Source of the DNA: Hypsibius dujardini
Taxonomy: Eukaryota > Tardigrada > Eutardigrada > Parachela > Hypsibiidae
DNA length: 44,473 nucleotides
Direction of reading: 5' to 3'
Assembly (NCBI GenBank): GCA_001579985.1
Contig: LRSR01009729.1
Span: forward strand, 1 to 44,473
Positions within the stretch are counted from its first letter, which is position 1, and each line of letters begins with the position of its first letter. The notes beneath the pieces were generated by a model. The model had not been told where the DNA came from and did not search any database. It was given only the letters and a program-made list of their open reading frames with translations. Shown in pieces: positions 28,842 to 39,378 of this stretch. The position numbers and the translations under genes were made by a program.

Positions 28842-31343
28842 ATGGCTGGGAATGTGACTAAGCGAGCCTTCGGAGCGGCAACCGATGAAGAACCGAATGT
28901 TGCAGCCCAGCTCACGGAGCGGAACAAGCGGAAATGCATTTCGCCATCTTCGCAAGTATTAACGGAGAAATGCAGACGCGAGGGGGTCCCGGGGAAGCTG
29001 GAACCAGTTGAGACGCTGCAGCTGATGCAAGCAAAGCAGCTTCAGCTGGATCATCTCCGCCAGACGATCCAGGAAAAATCGGTGCAGGCAAAGCAGCTGC
29101 CACTGCAGATCGTTGAATTGCAACGATTGATCGGGGAAAAGGAACAGGAAATGGATGGCCTTCGTTACTGGGCTCCACGGACTACGTTTCGGGACTTCTC
29201 GGCTGAGCAGCTTACCGTACTTCTGCAGTTTGTGGATCTTCCTCATCAGCACCGGCTTCGGCGGTAGGTGAACCGCTGGTTTGTTTCTGCCTGCTTGTCT
29301 GTCTGTCTGTCTGTCCGTCTGTCTGCCTGCCTGTCTGTCTGTTTGTCAGTATGTCTATTTGTTTGGCTGTCTGTTTATCTGTCGTTGTATCTGTTTGCGT
29401 GTGTCTCACAATCTTGTTTATTTGGATGCCGCTTAATCGGTTGGTCTGCCTATCCAATCACCTGTCTGTGTAACTATTTACTCAACAATCAACTTACAGA
29501 ATTTCCAAGCGCTGGCGGCATCTACTGTCCAGCCCCGACTTCCTTGACCAGTCCTATCTCATACTGACGACAACACGAATTAACTCAGCGGAAAAGAGCT
29601 ACAAAACGGAACCCTGCAACCGCGACCGCCTTTGGAAACTTCTTCGCAGCGGCATCCACGGTCTAACCATTGTGCGGCACCTCACGTTCGTCGCTCGGCC
29701 CGGGGAGCATTCCTACGTGAGCAATCTCAGTCTGGCGCACGATTACGTCGAGGCCTTCGTGGACCGATGTCGCAGACTAGAGAGCTACACCGTCGCCGGT
29801 CTGGAGATTGTCAACCGGCCCCGGTTTGAGCTCTTTCTGAGCAGCTGTGGCCGTGGACTGCCGTATCATCCGAGGGGTGCTATTTCGGACACTTTCGTCT
29901 TGGCCTTACCGATTTCTTCCGTCGGTCTGCCCAAAAGCCTGGTGGGACCGATGCGGTCCATGCGGTCCGGTATGACCCACCGACCCGTCGGGATGGATTC
30001 CATCGTGAACGGGTTCGTCCGTTTGCCGGCCATGGACTTGGCGAAAACGCCGGTAGTGCGGCAGAGTGAATTTTCGCAGGCGGTGGACCGACTGGTGTGG
30101 CCGTTTCCGGAGGCTCAGCTGGAGTGGCTGGCGCGGTCCGCGTGGAGCCTTAATGTCTTCCCCAATGTGGTGACTTGGCTGGACGAGCTGTTCCAGGTGG
30201 ACATGCCGCTCAACGATCAGACAGCGTACGTTTTCCTCTTGTTTGAAATATAAATATGCTAAGAACATGATAATAAATCAGTGATAGTTATTTAATTACA
30301 AGACATTTAGATGGCTCAAAAAGTGGCTTTTAATAAAATATAGTTTTATTTTATTTAAAGTCAGAAAAATAGAAATCAGTATTTAAAAGCATATTTTTAT
30401 CTGAAATCAGTACTTCAGAATTTTTTCTTTTTTAATTTATTTTAAGTGCCAAAAACTGAATTTATTTTAAAGATCGGTGCCGGTGAATTTAGCTTTATTT
30501 GATATTTTATTCAAATTTAAATATGTTATTTAAAGAACACTACAGTATATAAATGACAAAATGATTACATTTTGTAAATTTTCAGCATACTAGCATTTGA
30601 TGCAGAAAGCAAACGATTTGTAAAAACGAAATTATTATTATTATGTAAAACCATACAATCTTGTTGAATTTAAATAAAGATATGCGTTCAGTTCGCATGA
30701 AAAATAAGTATTTATACAAAATTTAGAAGCCGCGTTGTGCCATACCACTCAGGGTAATGAGGAGAAAATATTTATTGATGTACATGTGATATCGGTTCTT
30801 TATTTTATTTATCTAAATAGTAATTTTATTTTATTTATTTGTCCTCAATTTAGATTTATTTCTTAAATACTAAAATGTATAGTTAGTTTATACTCCTAAA
30901 GAATTTTCCTGTTAGGAATCAATGTTCAGTATAACCGTTTTTTATTTTAAGTAAACTGGATACGTGTGTATGTCCACTTTCAATAGTCTCGAATATGTTT
31001 AAAAAATACTACAGTTACACAAAAGAAGTTGACAAAAAATGTATGCAAATAAAAAGAAATATAAAAAACACGTCATTATATTTATAAATAAATACGGTAA
31101 AGTTGTACGTACCTGAATTGTTACAGACGGCCTACCGTTTCATGTCCGGAACATCGGGAATTTTGTGACCACCTCGATGTGGACTTCTACCGCGAACTGA
31201 ACGGACCCTTCCGGTATTTGTTGGCTTTATGCATCCTCCGGAAGAATGTGCAGACCGAGCCGCCGCCCTTCGAGATGGCCTTCGAGCAATACGACTTTGA
31301 CAAGCACCACCGGCCATACCGGTCGGACAAGCTGAAGCGATGA
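28842..31343 (+). CDS. F-box protein with N-terminal coiled coil
   Basis: Three exons: 28842-29263, 29500-30225, 31127-31343 (454 aa, phases consistent). The N-terminus is Ser/Lys/Arg-rich with a possible nuclear signal (RNKRKC). Next is a Gln/Leu/Glu heptad region (~60-105). The F-box runs over ~115-165: FRDFSAEQLTVLLQFVDLP, then HRLRRISKRWRHLLSSPDFL, with the typical C-terminal RLR-x-KRWR half crossing the first intron. The rest (~165-454) has Leu/Arg-rich segments that may form substrate-binding repeats, but no named repeat is clear. F-box proteins bind Skp1 and present targets to SCF ubiquitin ligases, which is likely here but unproven. A degenerate tandem copy follows at 31849. Intron 1 holds a TCTG tract shared by the copy; intron 2 (901 bp) is AT-rich. 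Confidence 0.82.
29285..29420. repeat. TCTG tract in F-box gene intron 1
   Basis: Imperfect TCTG repeat just after the donor. The tandem paralog has a TCTG tract at the equivalent place (32299-32440), so it probably predates the duplication. Confidence 0.85.
30226..31126. other. AT-rich intron 2 of the F-box gene
   Basis: About 900 bp. It contains a member of the AT-rich repeat family (30308-30545) and no exon that I can see. Confidence 0.6.
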
Positions 31344-31848
31344 TGGCGCCGTTCGCGGTGCCCAATGATATGAAAGATGATCTTTAAACTGCCGCTATCC
31401 TCTGTCACAGCCGAGGTTCTGACTTTTTTATATTTATTTATTTGTCTTTTTTTATAATGTATATCAGTATTTATCGCTTAAATAATGTACCAATATAGTA
31501 TCTTTCTCCGAAATTGCAAGTAAAAAACTGCTTTTTTTTCGATAACGGAAATTACAAATTGTACTATGACTCTATCATGAAAGAAATTCGGACGAACGAG
31601 ACTTGTCTATCTCTGACGTGATGTTGAAATAATTTGTAACACTGTAGGCAACACACCGTGGCAGAGCTCTCTGGCCTTGTCGGAGTGCCGGGAAACACAT
31701 CACCCCTATCGACACTCGAAATTTACATGAAAACCTAAATCTACGTAAAACGTATGTTAATGTCTGACGAAAAATTTACATTTTCCTACTCTTCCTCAAT
31801 TTATCTTAAGTATAGTGTCGTACTGCACTGATCCTTATTGCTGAGAAC
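31344..31848. other. Spacer between the F-box gene and its tandem copy
   Basis: Holds the 3' UTR of the first copy and the 5' flank of the second. No other feature recognised, and no clear AATAAA. Confidence 0.5.
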
Positions 31849-33195
31849 ATGGAAGATCGAAGTACCAACAAACGGCCGTTTGCCGAGACGGACGATGAAT
31901 CCCCCTTAGTTGCAGTCGATGGAGAGCTCGAAGGTACTGTTGTGAACTCTGGAGGATTATCACCGGAAGGACACAAGCGGATATGTACTTCATCAGATTC
32001 CGTCGAATATCCTCTCGCTCTAGAACACGACGACGTCTTGATGGTACTCGATCCAGTCGGGACGCTTGAAATGATGCAGGCAAAACAGCTGGAACTGGAT
32101 CACCTCCGCCAGACAATCGGGGAAAAATCAGAGAATTCTATGCGACTGCCACAGCAGACGGCAGGAGACCTACACCAGTTGATCGCGGAAAAGGAGGAGG
32201 AAATTGATAATCTTCTTTACTGGTAAGTGGTACTTTACTGGTACTGGTTTACTGGCGGTAAGTGGTCTGCGTCTGTCATCTCACCATTCTTTCTCTTATG
32301 TCTGTCTGTCTATCTTTCTCTCTGTGTGTGTGTCTGTCTGTGTCTGTCTGTGTGTCTGTGTGTCTGTGTCTGTGTCTGTGTTTGTGTGTCTGTGTTTGTG
32401 TCTGTGTCTGTGTGTCTGTCAATCTGTCTGATTTCTTTCGTCTCGGTCGGCCTAGCATTCTGCCTGACCGACTAATTTCAGATCTCCTTCACATCAACTT
32501 ACCGAGTTTCTAAGCATTGGAGGCACTTACTGTCCAGCCCCGACTTCCTCGAGCGTTCCTATCTTGAACTGACCACGGCACGGATTAACAACGCCGACAA
32601 GGATTACCAAACCGAGCCCTGCAACCGCGACCGCCTGTGGAAGCTCCTCCGCAGCGGCATCTACGATCTTACCGTTGTGCTCCAACTCACATTCATTGCC
32701 CCGCCTGTGTCCAGTCGCTTCAGCTGGAAGCTAGCCTTTCAGATTACATGTTGTTACGACTATATCATAGCCTTCGTGCAGCGCTGTCGAAAGCTCGAGA
32801 GCTACACCATCGACGGTCTTTCCGCCCTCAAACTTCGACGCTTCGAGCGCTTCATGCGCGACTGCGGCCGCGGCCTGTCGTATCACCCAAGAGCTCGCAC
32901 TTCTGACGTCACACACCTGCTGGCGCTTCCGGGTGCGGCGCTACGTTTGCCGCGCGGGATGGTCGGTCGATGGAGGAACCCCAAAGTCACGGTGAAGCGA
33001 CCTGCCAGTTTGTATGCCATACGGAACTGCTTCATTCATTTACCGGCCAAACAACGGCCTCAAGGACCGGTTACACGGCGGCTGGAACTAGCGAAGGAAG
33101 TGGATTGCCCTATTTGGCCTTTTCCTGATTGCCAGCTGGAATGGCTAGCCCGGTCCGCGGGAAACCTCAATGAGCTTCCTCACGTGATCATATAA
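31849..33195 (+). pseudogene. Degenerate tandem paralog of the F-box gene
   Basis: Block 31849-32222 resembles exon 1 of the 28842 gene: acidic/basic N-terminus, then EMMQAKQLELDHLRQTI, matching LQLMQAKQLQLDHLRQTI. It stops at LLYW with a donor (TG|GTAAGT). The neighbour continues with 31 residues that form the first half of its F-box; these are missing here. The second block, ~32482-33195, matches exon 2 (KHWRHLLSSPDFLERSYLEL to WLARSAGNLNELPHVII). The neighbour's acceptor cttacag is here cttaccgag. No acceptor I can find joins the two blocks in frame: the carried TG followed by either nearby AG gives an immediate or early stop. The end is also truncated relative to exon 2 and lacks exon 3. 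The second block is still open over ~235 codons, so decay is recent or the block is used differently. Confidence 0.65.
32299..32440. repeat. TCTG/TGTC tract in the F-box paralog
   Basis: (TGTCTG)-type tract between the two homologous blocks of the degenerate F-box copy, at the place of intron 1 in the intact gene. Confidence 0.85.
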
Positions 33196-33199
33196 TAAA
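33194..33199 (+). terminator. AATAAA overlapping the stop of the F-box copy
   Basis: ATATAATAAAC: the stop codon TAA (33193-33195) overlaps a canonical hexamer. It may be chance in AT-rich sequence. Confidence 0.3.
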
Positions 33200-34212
33200 C
33201 AGTACTTCATATGATTTCTATTTTATAGATATAGCATTATAAAAATATAAAGTTTAAAATTAAAATTAAGCTACTAAGCTATTAAGCTATTAAGTTGGAA
33301 ACAATTAGAGTCCAGAAAAAACAACCTCACCCTTGTTATATAGCATAATGAAAACCGCTATAATCACTCCCTGTTTCCCCCTTTGTAGTAATTTATCATT
33401 GATTTAATTAATATTTTTGTGTAGCAATGGGGCATTTGTTAGTAAATCACACCGAGGAGAATCTCAGTTAAATTCGATTGTAATATTATTCCTAATAAAT
33501 TAAAACTTCCAGCTGAGTTTTTTTGCTAGTAATAACTTGAGACTTTCAGCTCAGATGAAATAAAACTAAATGATTAGTTCAAATAAACTAAACTGTAGGT
33601 AGTTTGATTTTTAAATTTTATTTTATTCGGGGAAAGGGGGTGACAATGGTAAAAAGGGCTGTATGGGGAGGGGACTATACGATGATACCCTATTTTGCAC
33701 TCAATGTAATACTACATTGTATATTTATACGAGGTACATGACGCAAAAGACCCTTTGTAAATATTACTCGTACGCGTATGTACTGTTCTAACCAACTGCT
33801 AGAAATTTTCATTTAAGGCATATAAGTAATTACTTATATATAATTATTCAGTAATGTCTTATATGTATTTATTTAATTACTCAGTATTAACTTATATATA
33901 ATTAATTATATATTAATGTTTATAATTATTCAATTATATTCAATTATAAAATTATAAAAGTTCAATTATAAAAAAAACAGTTGTATTCAAACGAAAAAGA
34001 AATTCCTCCTCTATTGTGCTTTGAGGGATCGGGAGTTGCGGTTGGCTGTGGGAAATTGATAAAAATGCAGAATCCCAAGGAGAAAACCGCTGGAGAGTTC
34101 CCTGCGCGAACATATAATTCTCCACGCGAACAAACTGTTCCCAAAGAGAACTACCATTTTCGTGTTTCATTATTTCATTTGCGATTTCTTTTACTTCTCT
34201 AGCCGCTTTAAG
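33196..34212. other. AT-rich intergenic region upstream of COA7
   Basis: Mostly AT-rich with TATAATTA-like low complexity at 33820-33965. No gene. The COA7 promoter should lie toward the right end. Confidence 0.55.
34181..34202 (+). promoter_or_regulatory. 3' splice-site-like sequence before the COA7 ATG
   Basis: GCGATTTCTTTTACTTCTCT followed by AG at 34201-34202, ten bases before the ATG. This is a textbook pyrimidine tract plus AG, pointing to a 5' UTR intron or a spliced-leader acceptor. Confidence 0.5.
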
Positions 34213-36103
34213 ATGTCGGGGGTGGACTTCCAAAATAAAGAGGAGGTAGAAGAGTACCTCCAGAACATCGGAATTGAGTACCGATTTCAGTGCTATTCGG
34301 AGAAGCGACCGGATGGTAAGCTGATTCGCGTAACTTTAATATTGTGGGCTGTCGATCGATTGATTGATTGACCCGCAGTTTGGTGTTGGTCTCAAAACTT
34401 GCTCTTTCACATGTGTTTCCGGCATTTCTAGGCTGCCATCGCTTGGGAGACTTCATGGAAGTGATAAAGAAGGACTACGAGAAGGCGGCTGTTGTCTACC
34501 AGCATAACTGCGACACGTATAGTTACGCGCACAGCTGTTTCAAGCTGGGAAATTACAAAATGATCGGTCGAGGTGAATTGTCCCTTCAAACCGCGCTTGC
34601 TTGCTTGATCGATTGATAATGTTGTTTCACGCGACTCGTGTGTAAATCAGGATTGGTCGACTGATTGGTTGATTGATTGAAGCTTTGTTACTCGTAATTC
34701 GCTTAAGTTTAATTTGTTGATGGATTCACTTTTTTGTTTTGGTTTTTCATTTCTCCTCTTTACTTCAGACCGAAAGATTATAGTATCGCGTATAAGGAAG
34801 TCCGATCCTTATGTTTATTCATTTTTTGGTTACTCCTAAATCTTTTTAGATATTCGTGTGAATTTATTTTGTTTTATGCTGCAGTTATGATTTAATAATA
34901 CTAATAAATAAATAATAATAATATGATAATAATGGAGATTGCGGTTCATCAGTTTGTTTTAACTTGTTTATCATCGGCAACAATCGCAATGCATGAATGC
35001 GTTTTTGCAATTCTTTAATAAGACCTCGAGCCATTGATTTAATTATTGGTAAATCTTGTCACTCACAAGCGAGGGTGCCGTCTTAATAATAATAATAACA
35101 ATATCTAAATGCAAATACTAGTTAATTTGAATGGCATAGAATAGAAGCGATATAACTTGATATTCTTGTGCGAAGTTTATTTAAAGGTAAGAATTTACAT
35201 TTTGGTTTAAATATATTAAAAAAAATATGTATTTAAATATATGGGGGGTTAGAAAGAAAATATTCCAATCAAACATTTTCCGATTAAATTTCAGTGCCAG
35301 GTTTATTTAATCTTTCCTTTTGGATTATTGTTAATATTCAAAACGTATATTGTTACTTTAAATAAAAAATGCGAAAAATCCATTTCCTGATTCAGTCTTA
35401 GCTGTAAAAGATATGGGCTTTATTTAAATATAGTAACTTACCTTTTGGTTTAAATATTCACAATATAAATCGGACTTTTGGAATAAAAATACGAAATCTG
35501 TCATGTTCTGATTCAATTTCTGCTATAAAAAATCCCAGGTTTTGCATCATTCATTATCATTTAATAATCATATGCGAATATGTACGTATTAGTATCTAAG
35601 CGGCACTACACTGCTAACGATTGCCTCTGCTTCCATGTGTAGGCCTGCAATCGGACGGCGAGGGTGCTTTCAAGGACCACGTGAAGGCCTGCAACAAAGG
35701 CTACTCTGTGGCGTGCTACCAAGCCGGCCTACTCAAATACAGCGGCAGTTACGGTGTCCAACCGGACCGAGAGCAAGCGCGGGAGCTGCTGGAAAAAGGC
35801 TGCCTCGCAAATGACTCGGAGAGTTGCTACCTCCTCAGCACGAGCTACCTCGGCAAGGGCGACCGGCCGGCATCGGTGGTGGAGAACACCCAGCCGGAGG
35901 ACCGGCAGAAGGCGTTCGAGTTCACGCGCCGCGGCTGCAATCTCAACCACATTTACGCCTGCGCCAACCTCCATCAGCTGTATAAGCTGGGAATGGGATG
36001 CGAGGCAAATGAGGAGCTCGCCACGGCGGCCAAGCGGAAGGCTGTCGCATTGCGGGACATGTACACGAGGAACAGTACTGGGGTGGTCTTTGGCGAGGGG
36101 TGA
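34213..36103 (+). CDS. COA7: COA7, Sel1-repeat cytochrome c oxidase assembly factor
   Basis: Three exons: 34213-34315, 34432-34572, 35643-36103 (234 aa; human COA7 is 231). The N-terminus [18 protein letters not shown] resembles the conserved start of COA7, followed by the paired-Cys helix [10 protein letters not shown]. Sel1-like repeats follow, each with a Cys-x(9-10)-Cys pair: [41 protein letters not shown]. The last is followed by the conserved [14 protein letters not shown]. In animals COA7 sits in the mitochondrial intermembrane space, is oxidised through these Cys pairs by the MIA40 route, and is needed for complex IV assembly and haem handling. No cleavable presequence is seen, as expected. 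The long second intron (1070 bp) carries a diverged tandem repeat. The 3' UTR is short, with AATAAA at 36296, and is followed directly by a transposable element. Confidence 0.95.
35175..35555. repeat. Three diverged ~125-bp tandem units in COA7 intron 2
   Basis: Units at about 35175-35310, 35311-35425 and 35440-35555 share CCTTTTGG-like starts, a TAAATATT...AATAT stretch, AATAAAAATRCGAAA, TCTGATTCA and GGTTTATTTAA. Divergence is high, so the edges are approximate. The intron also has AATAATAAT runs (34900-34930, 35080-35105). Confidence 0.55.
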
Positions 36104-36295
36104 TATTGCTAGGTTGTCTCTTCCTCGATCGGTTTGTGGGGTAATTTGTGCTTTTTTGTATACGAGTGCAGTATGTGGTTCCTTGTTTGTCGGTGAATAA
36201 TACGCCGGTGAGTGAGCGTAAGTCTCTGGAAACTGCCCGGACGTAGCATGGTGCGTTTAAAGACACATTGTTTCTACATCCACGTTTGGAATTGA

Positions 36296-36301
36296 AATAA
36301 A
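36296..36301 (+). terminator. Poly(A) signal AATAAA of COA7
   Basis: AATAAA lies 193 bp past the COA7 stop and 12 bp before an inserted inverted-repeat element. A mutated copy (GAAAGAAAA) is seen in the downstream duplicate at about 37168-37182. Confidence 0.65.
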
Positions 36302-36312
36302 AAGTATGTTAA

Positions 36313-37012
36313 GGGCAACCCGGCGCTTTGAATCGTCCAGGAAAATCTTCTCAAGTCCCCATGTGTTGCAAGTGCAAATAAGCATTTTCATGTCCAAATA
36401 CCATTTACAATTATAGATCGCTAAGTTAGGTAACTTTTTGCCCTTTCAAAATTTGAAAAATCTGCACTGACGTCACCATAGGATAATTCTTCCCGTTAGC
36501 GACACTTTAAAACACTTTGAATGACAAATCTTGTCCGATCTACACGATCTTGAGCTTCTTGAGAAGCTCTCAAAAAATGCTGAAGACAATTGTAATAGAT
36601 TTTTCATCATCTTTGCGGTTCAGAAGTTGTAGAGCCAAAGCCTCGGAAAACTGGAATATTTGGGATGGGATGAACTTTTTTTCGAGGTCCACACTATAAC
36701 TTATAAACCGCAAAGATGATGAAAAATCTGTTATAGTTGTCTTCAGCATTTTTTTAGAGTTCCTCAAGAAGCCCAAGATCGCGCAGATCGGACAAAATTT
36801 GTCATTCAAAGTATCTTAAAGTGTCGCTAACGGGAAGAATTATCCAATGGTGACGTCACTGCAGATTTTCAAATTTTGAAAAGGGCAAAAAGTTACCTAA
36901 CTTAGCGATCTATAATTGTAAATGGTATTTGGACATGAAAATGCTTATTTGCACTTACAACACATGGGGACTTGAGAAGATTTTCTGGACGATTCAAAGC
37001 GCCGGGTTGCCC
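36313..37012. mobile_element. 700-bp foldback element with 320-bp arms
   Basis: Left arm 36313-36632 and right arm 36694-37012 are inverted copies (about 90% identical), separated by 61 bp. The ends are GGGCAACCCGGCGCTTTGAA and its inverse, flanked by TAA on both sides (36310-36312 and 37013-37015), a 3-bp target duplication. No transposase is present. It sits immediately after the COA7 poly(A) signal. The related sequence at 37185 lacks it and has a single TTAA. Confidence 0.85.
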
Positions 37013-37250
37013 TAAGTCGTTAGTAAAACTATTGCAGTAAAAAGTAGCGCAATTTACTTGTCTACAAGTACCAGGATCGAAAATATGATTCTAGATGAAA
37101 TAAAACTGGGTGAATTTTTTGGAAATTAACAGGCGGATATTTTTTCTACTTTCTACTTTTGTGTTTGGAATTGAAAGAAAATTTGTGTTAATTCTTTGGT
37201 AAAGTTTATTTCAGTAGGAATAGTACAATTTACTTGTCTTCAAGTGTAAT

Positions 37251-37615
37251 TACGAGGTAAAGGCCGTTAACCAGACCGCTTTTAGAAATCATAACTTAAC
37301 CAGGCCGGCAGGCCAACAGGTGGCGCATAAGTCGTTTTTGCGAAGTCAACCCAGGGAGATGGAACCGAAGTGGCGCCTCTACCGGACTACTTGCACACTT
37401 CTCCATTAAGATTCTTCTCTTCCTTTTTTTGGACTCAAATTCGAACCGTGAGGCTTAAGAACGAACTAAAATGGGCCAGAGAATTTTTCTGAATGTTTTC
37501 AAGCCATCTGTTATGGCATGGCAGCACTGCAGCGTCAGGAAATCAACGTTGAAAAAACCGGCCTGGTTAAGTTATGATTTCTAAAAGCGGTCTGGTTAAC
37601 GGCCTTTACTTCGTA
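37251..37615. mobile_element. 365-bp TIR element with 58-bp ends
   Basis: Terminal inverted repeats 37251-37308 and 37558-37615, starting TACGARGTAAAGGCCGTTAA and running through CAGACCGC...CCAGGCCGG, nearly identical. The ~250-bp interior is non-coding. It is inserted in the second copy of the COA7 tail duplication. 37616-38245 beyond it shows no gene. Confidence 0.8.
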
Positions 37616-38245
37616 CTGAAAATAAGATTCTAAATGAATAAAGTGGAAACTGGAAAGTAGTAGAATGAAGCATTAGTTTCCCATTTTCTGTGGCTGGAAA
37701 TGCTTTCCACTTATAAAACCATCGACGATCAATGGTTATCGTTTTAGTACTGACACAAATGCAACTACATAATTTATGCGAAAAAATTCATAAGAGTTGA
37801 AGGTATGCGTGTGGTTGGGACTCTGTTACGAATGTTGAACCAACCAACCAAAATGCAATACCAAAGGGATGGCGTAAGTTTGATGGGTGTTTTTTACATC
37901 CGAAGCGACGGAACTTGCTCTGATGCTTGCGACGAAGGCACACTGCGCTGACAGTGCGCCTGCATAATCCCGTGATCCCGGTTTTTGGATATGCCTGTCC
38001 TTGACAGTTGATACGGTTTGCGGACGTGTCGGGGTGTGTGTGGAACCATCATCTGTCATTCTCCATGGTGTTGACACAGTGGCCGTGATGCGTAATGAAG
38101 CCACGCAGCACTGATAAGCAGAGAGCAGGGTCTCCGCCGGTTCGTCGCGCGATGATGCGGGGGACTGCCAAAATTGGCATGATCTCGTTCAAATATGATC
38201 CTTATACGTTTGTTTTTTGCAACTCGATCCGTCTGGGTATTCCTG

Positions 38246-39121
38246 CAGGCAGAGGCTCGTTTTAGGTCCTTACAAGTCGACACCCGGACCCTTCATTCTA
38301 GGGCCAAGAAGTGAGCAAAGTAGCAAAATACATTTTTTTTCAAAATTGAACCTAAACATCGACCTATTGTTCCTGATTGTATATCAAAACATTTTCGAAA
38401 ACTTCAGCTTTATCATCAAACTTGTGATTTATTGATGTCTAATATAGGCACCCTAATAATAACTGCAAATGACAGATAAAAACATTAATGCACGTTTCGA
38501 ATTTGATGAAAAAACGGAAGTTTTTGAAAATGATTTGAATCCCAGGGACCCCTGGAAGTCGGACCCCTACATTTCCACAAGTTCTAGGAACAATAGGCCC
38601 ATTTTTGGTTCAAATTTGAAAAATTGCATCTCGCCTCTTTGCACACCCCCAAGCCCTTCATGGGGGGCTTAGGCTACAAGTCCCCCATTCCCCTTTTTAG
38701 CTATTTTTGGTTTTTGCGAGTGCTGACCGATGTCCCTTTGAGTGATTATAACAAACTTGATAATATTAGAAAGCCCATCTGTTCCTCAGACTAAGTATGA
38801 AACTCCGGCGTTTGGACATCGATCAAGTACCGGTAAATGGTGTGACCAAAACTGAAGGGGTGACGAAAAACGGGGGCGTTCGGATTTTTCGCTTAACACT
38901 CGTGCGAGAAGGGTTCAATAGTAAGGGTATCAATTTTTTAGGAACTAATAGGATTTAAAAAAATTTAATTTTCAATTTATCAAGTTAGGGGACAACGGTT
39001 AACATCGAAAAAAACCAAAGTTGGAGGGGACAAGAAAGGGGAAGGGGAGGGGGACTTGTAGCCTAAGCCACCACGGGGGTCCTGGTTCCGACTTGTACGG
39101 ACCTTAACGAGCCCCTGCCTG
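38246..39121. mobile_element. ~875-bp TIR element carrying a nested element
   Basis: Ends are inverted copies of about 45 bp: CAGGCAGAGGCTCGTTTTAG then GTCCTTACAAGTCG at the left, and CGACTTGTACGGACC then CTTAACGAGCCCCTGCCTG at the right. The interior has no convincing transposase. A second element (38667-39068) lies nested near its right end. 39122-39378, to the P2X start, shows nothing else. Confidence 0.65.
38667..39068. mobile_element. 402-bp TIR element, copy 1 (nested)
   Basis: Ends GCTTAGGCTACAAGTCCCCC and the inverse, about 30 bp, with C/G-rich runs next to them. It aligns over its full length with 40319-40724: shared gagtgctgacc, tgtccctttgagtgatta, gcccatctgttcctc, gtttggacatcgatc. 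It lies inside the larger element 38246-39121. Confidence 0.8.
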
Positions 39122-39378
39122 TTGGATCGATAAACAGTATGTGGTGGGCAGCCACGGCAAATTGGATCACGATCAAGTTAATTCGTGCAGCTTCAACCGG
39201 GCGGACTCATATTAGGAAGAAAGACTTACGGCGGGACTGCCTCGAATCCTGTCGAAGCTCATTATTACGCTATGATTTAATCACTGATACAGTATGAGAT
39301 GCATATACTTATATACAATATATTATGCGTCTACCAAATGTGGGAACTTGCTGTAGAGGGTGAACTGCTGAGGAGGTG

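Larger units (their letters stand above)
36270..37660. repeat. Tandem duplication of the COA7 3' tail, each copy with a different insertion
   Basis: Copy A (about 36270-37120 without its insertion) and copy B (about 37150-37660 without its insertion) share tttggaattgaaa, gttaa, agta...caatttacttgtct, caagt, then gaaaat.tgattctaratga and ataaa. Copy A is split by the 36313-37012 element, copy B by the 37251-37615 element. Each copy therefore shows the approximate empty site for the other's element. Confidence 0.65.

Noticed and set aside
29906-30268. 120-codon antisense ORF over F-box exon 2
   Set aside because: Shadow of the plus-strand coding exon, which has the homologous copy and splice support.
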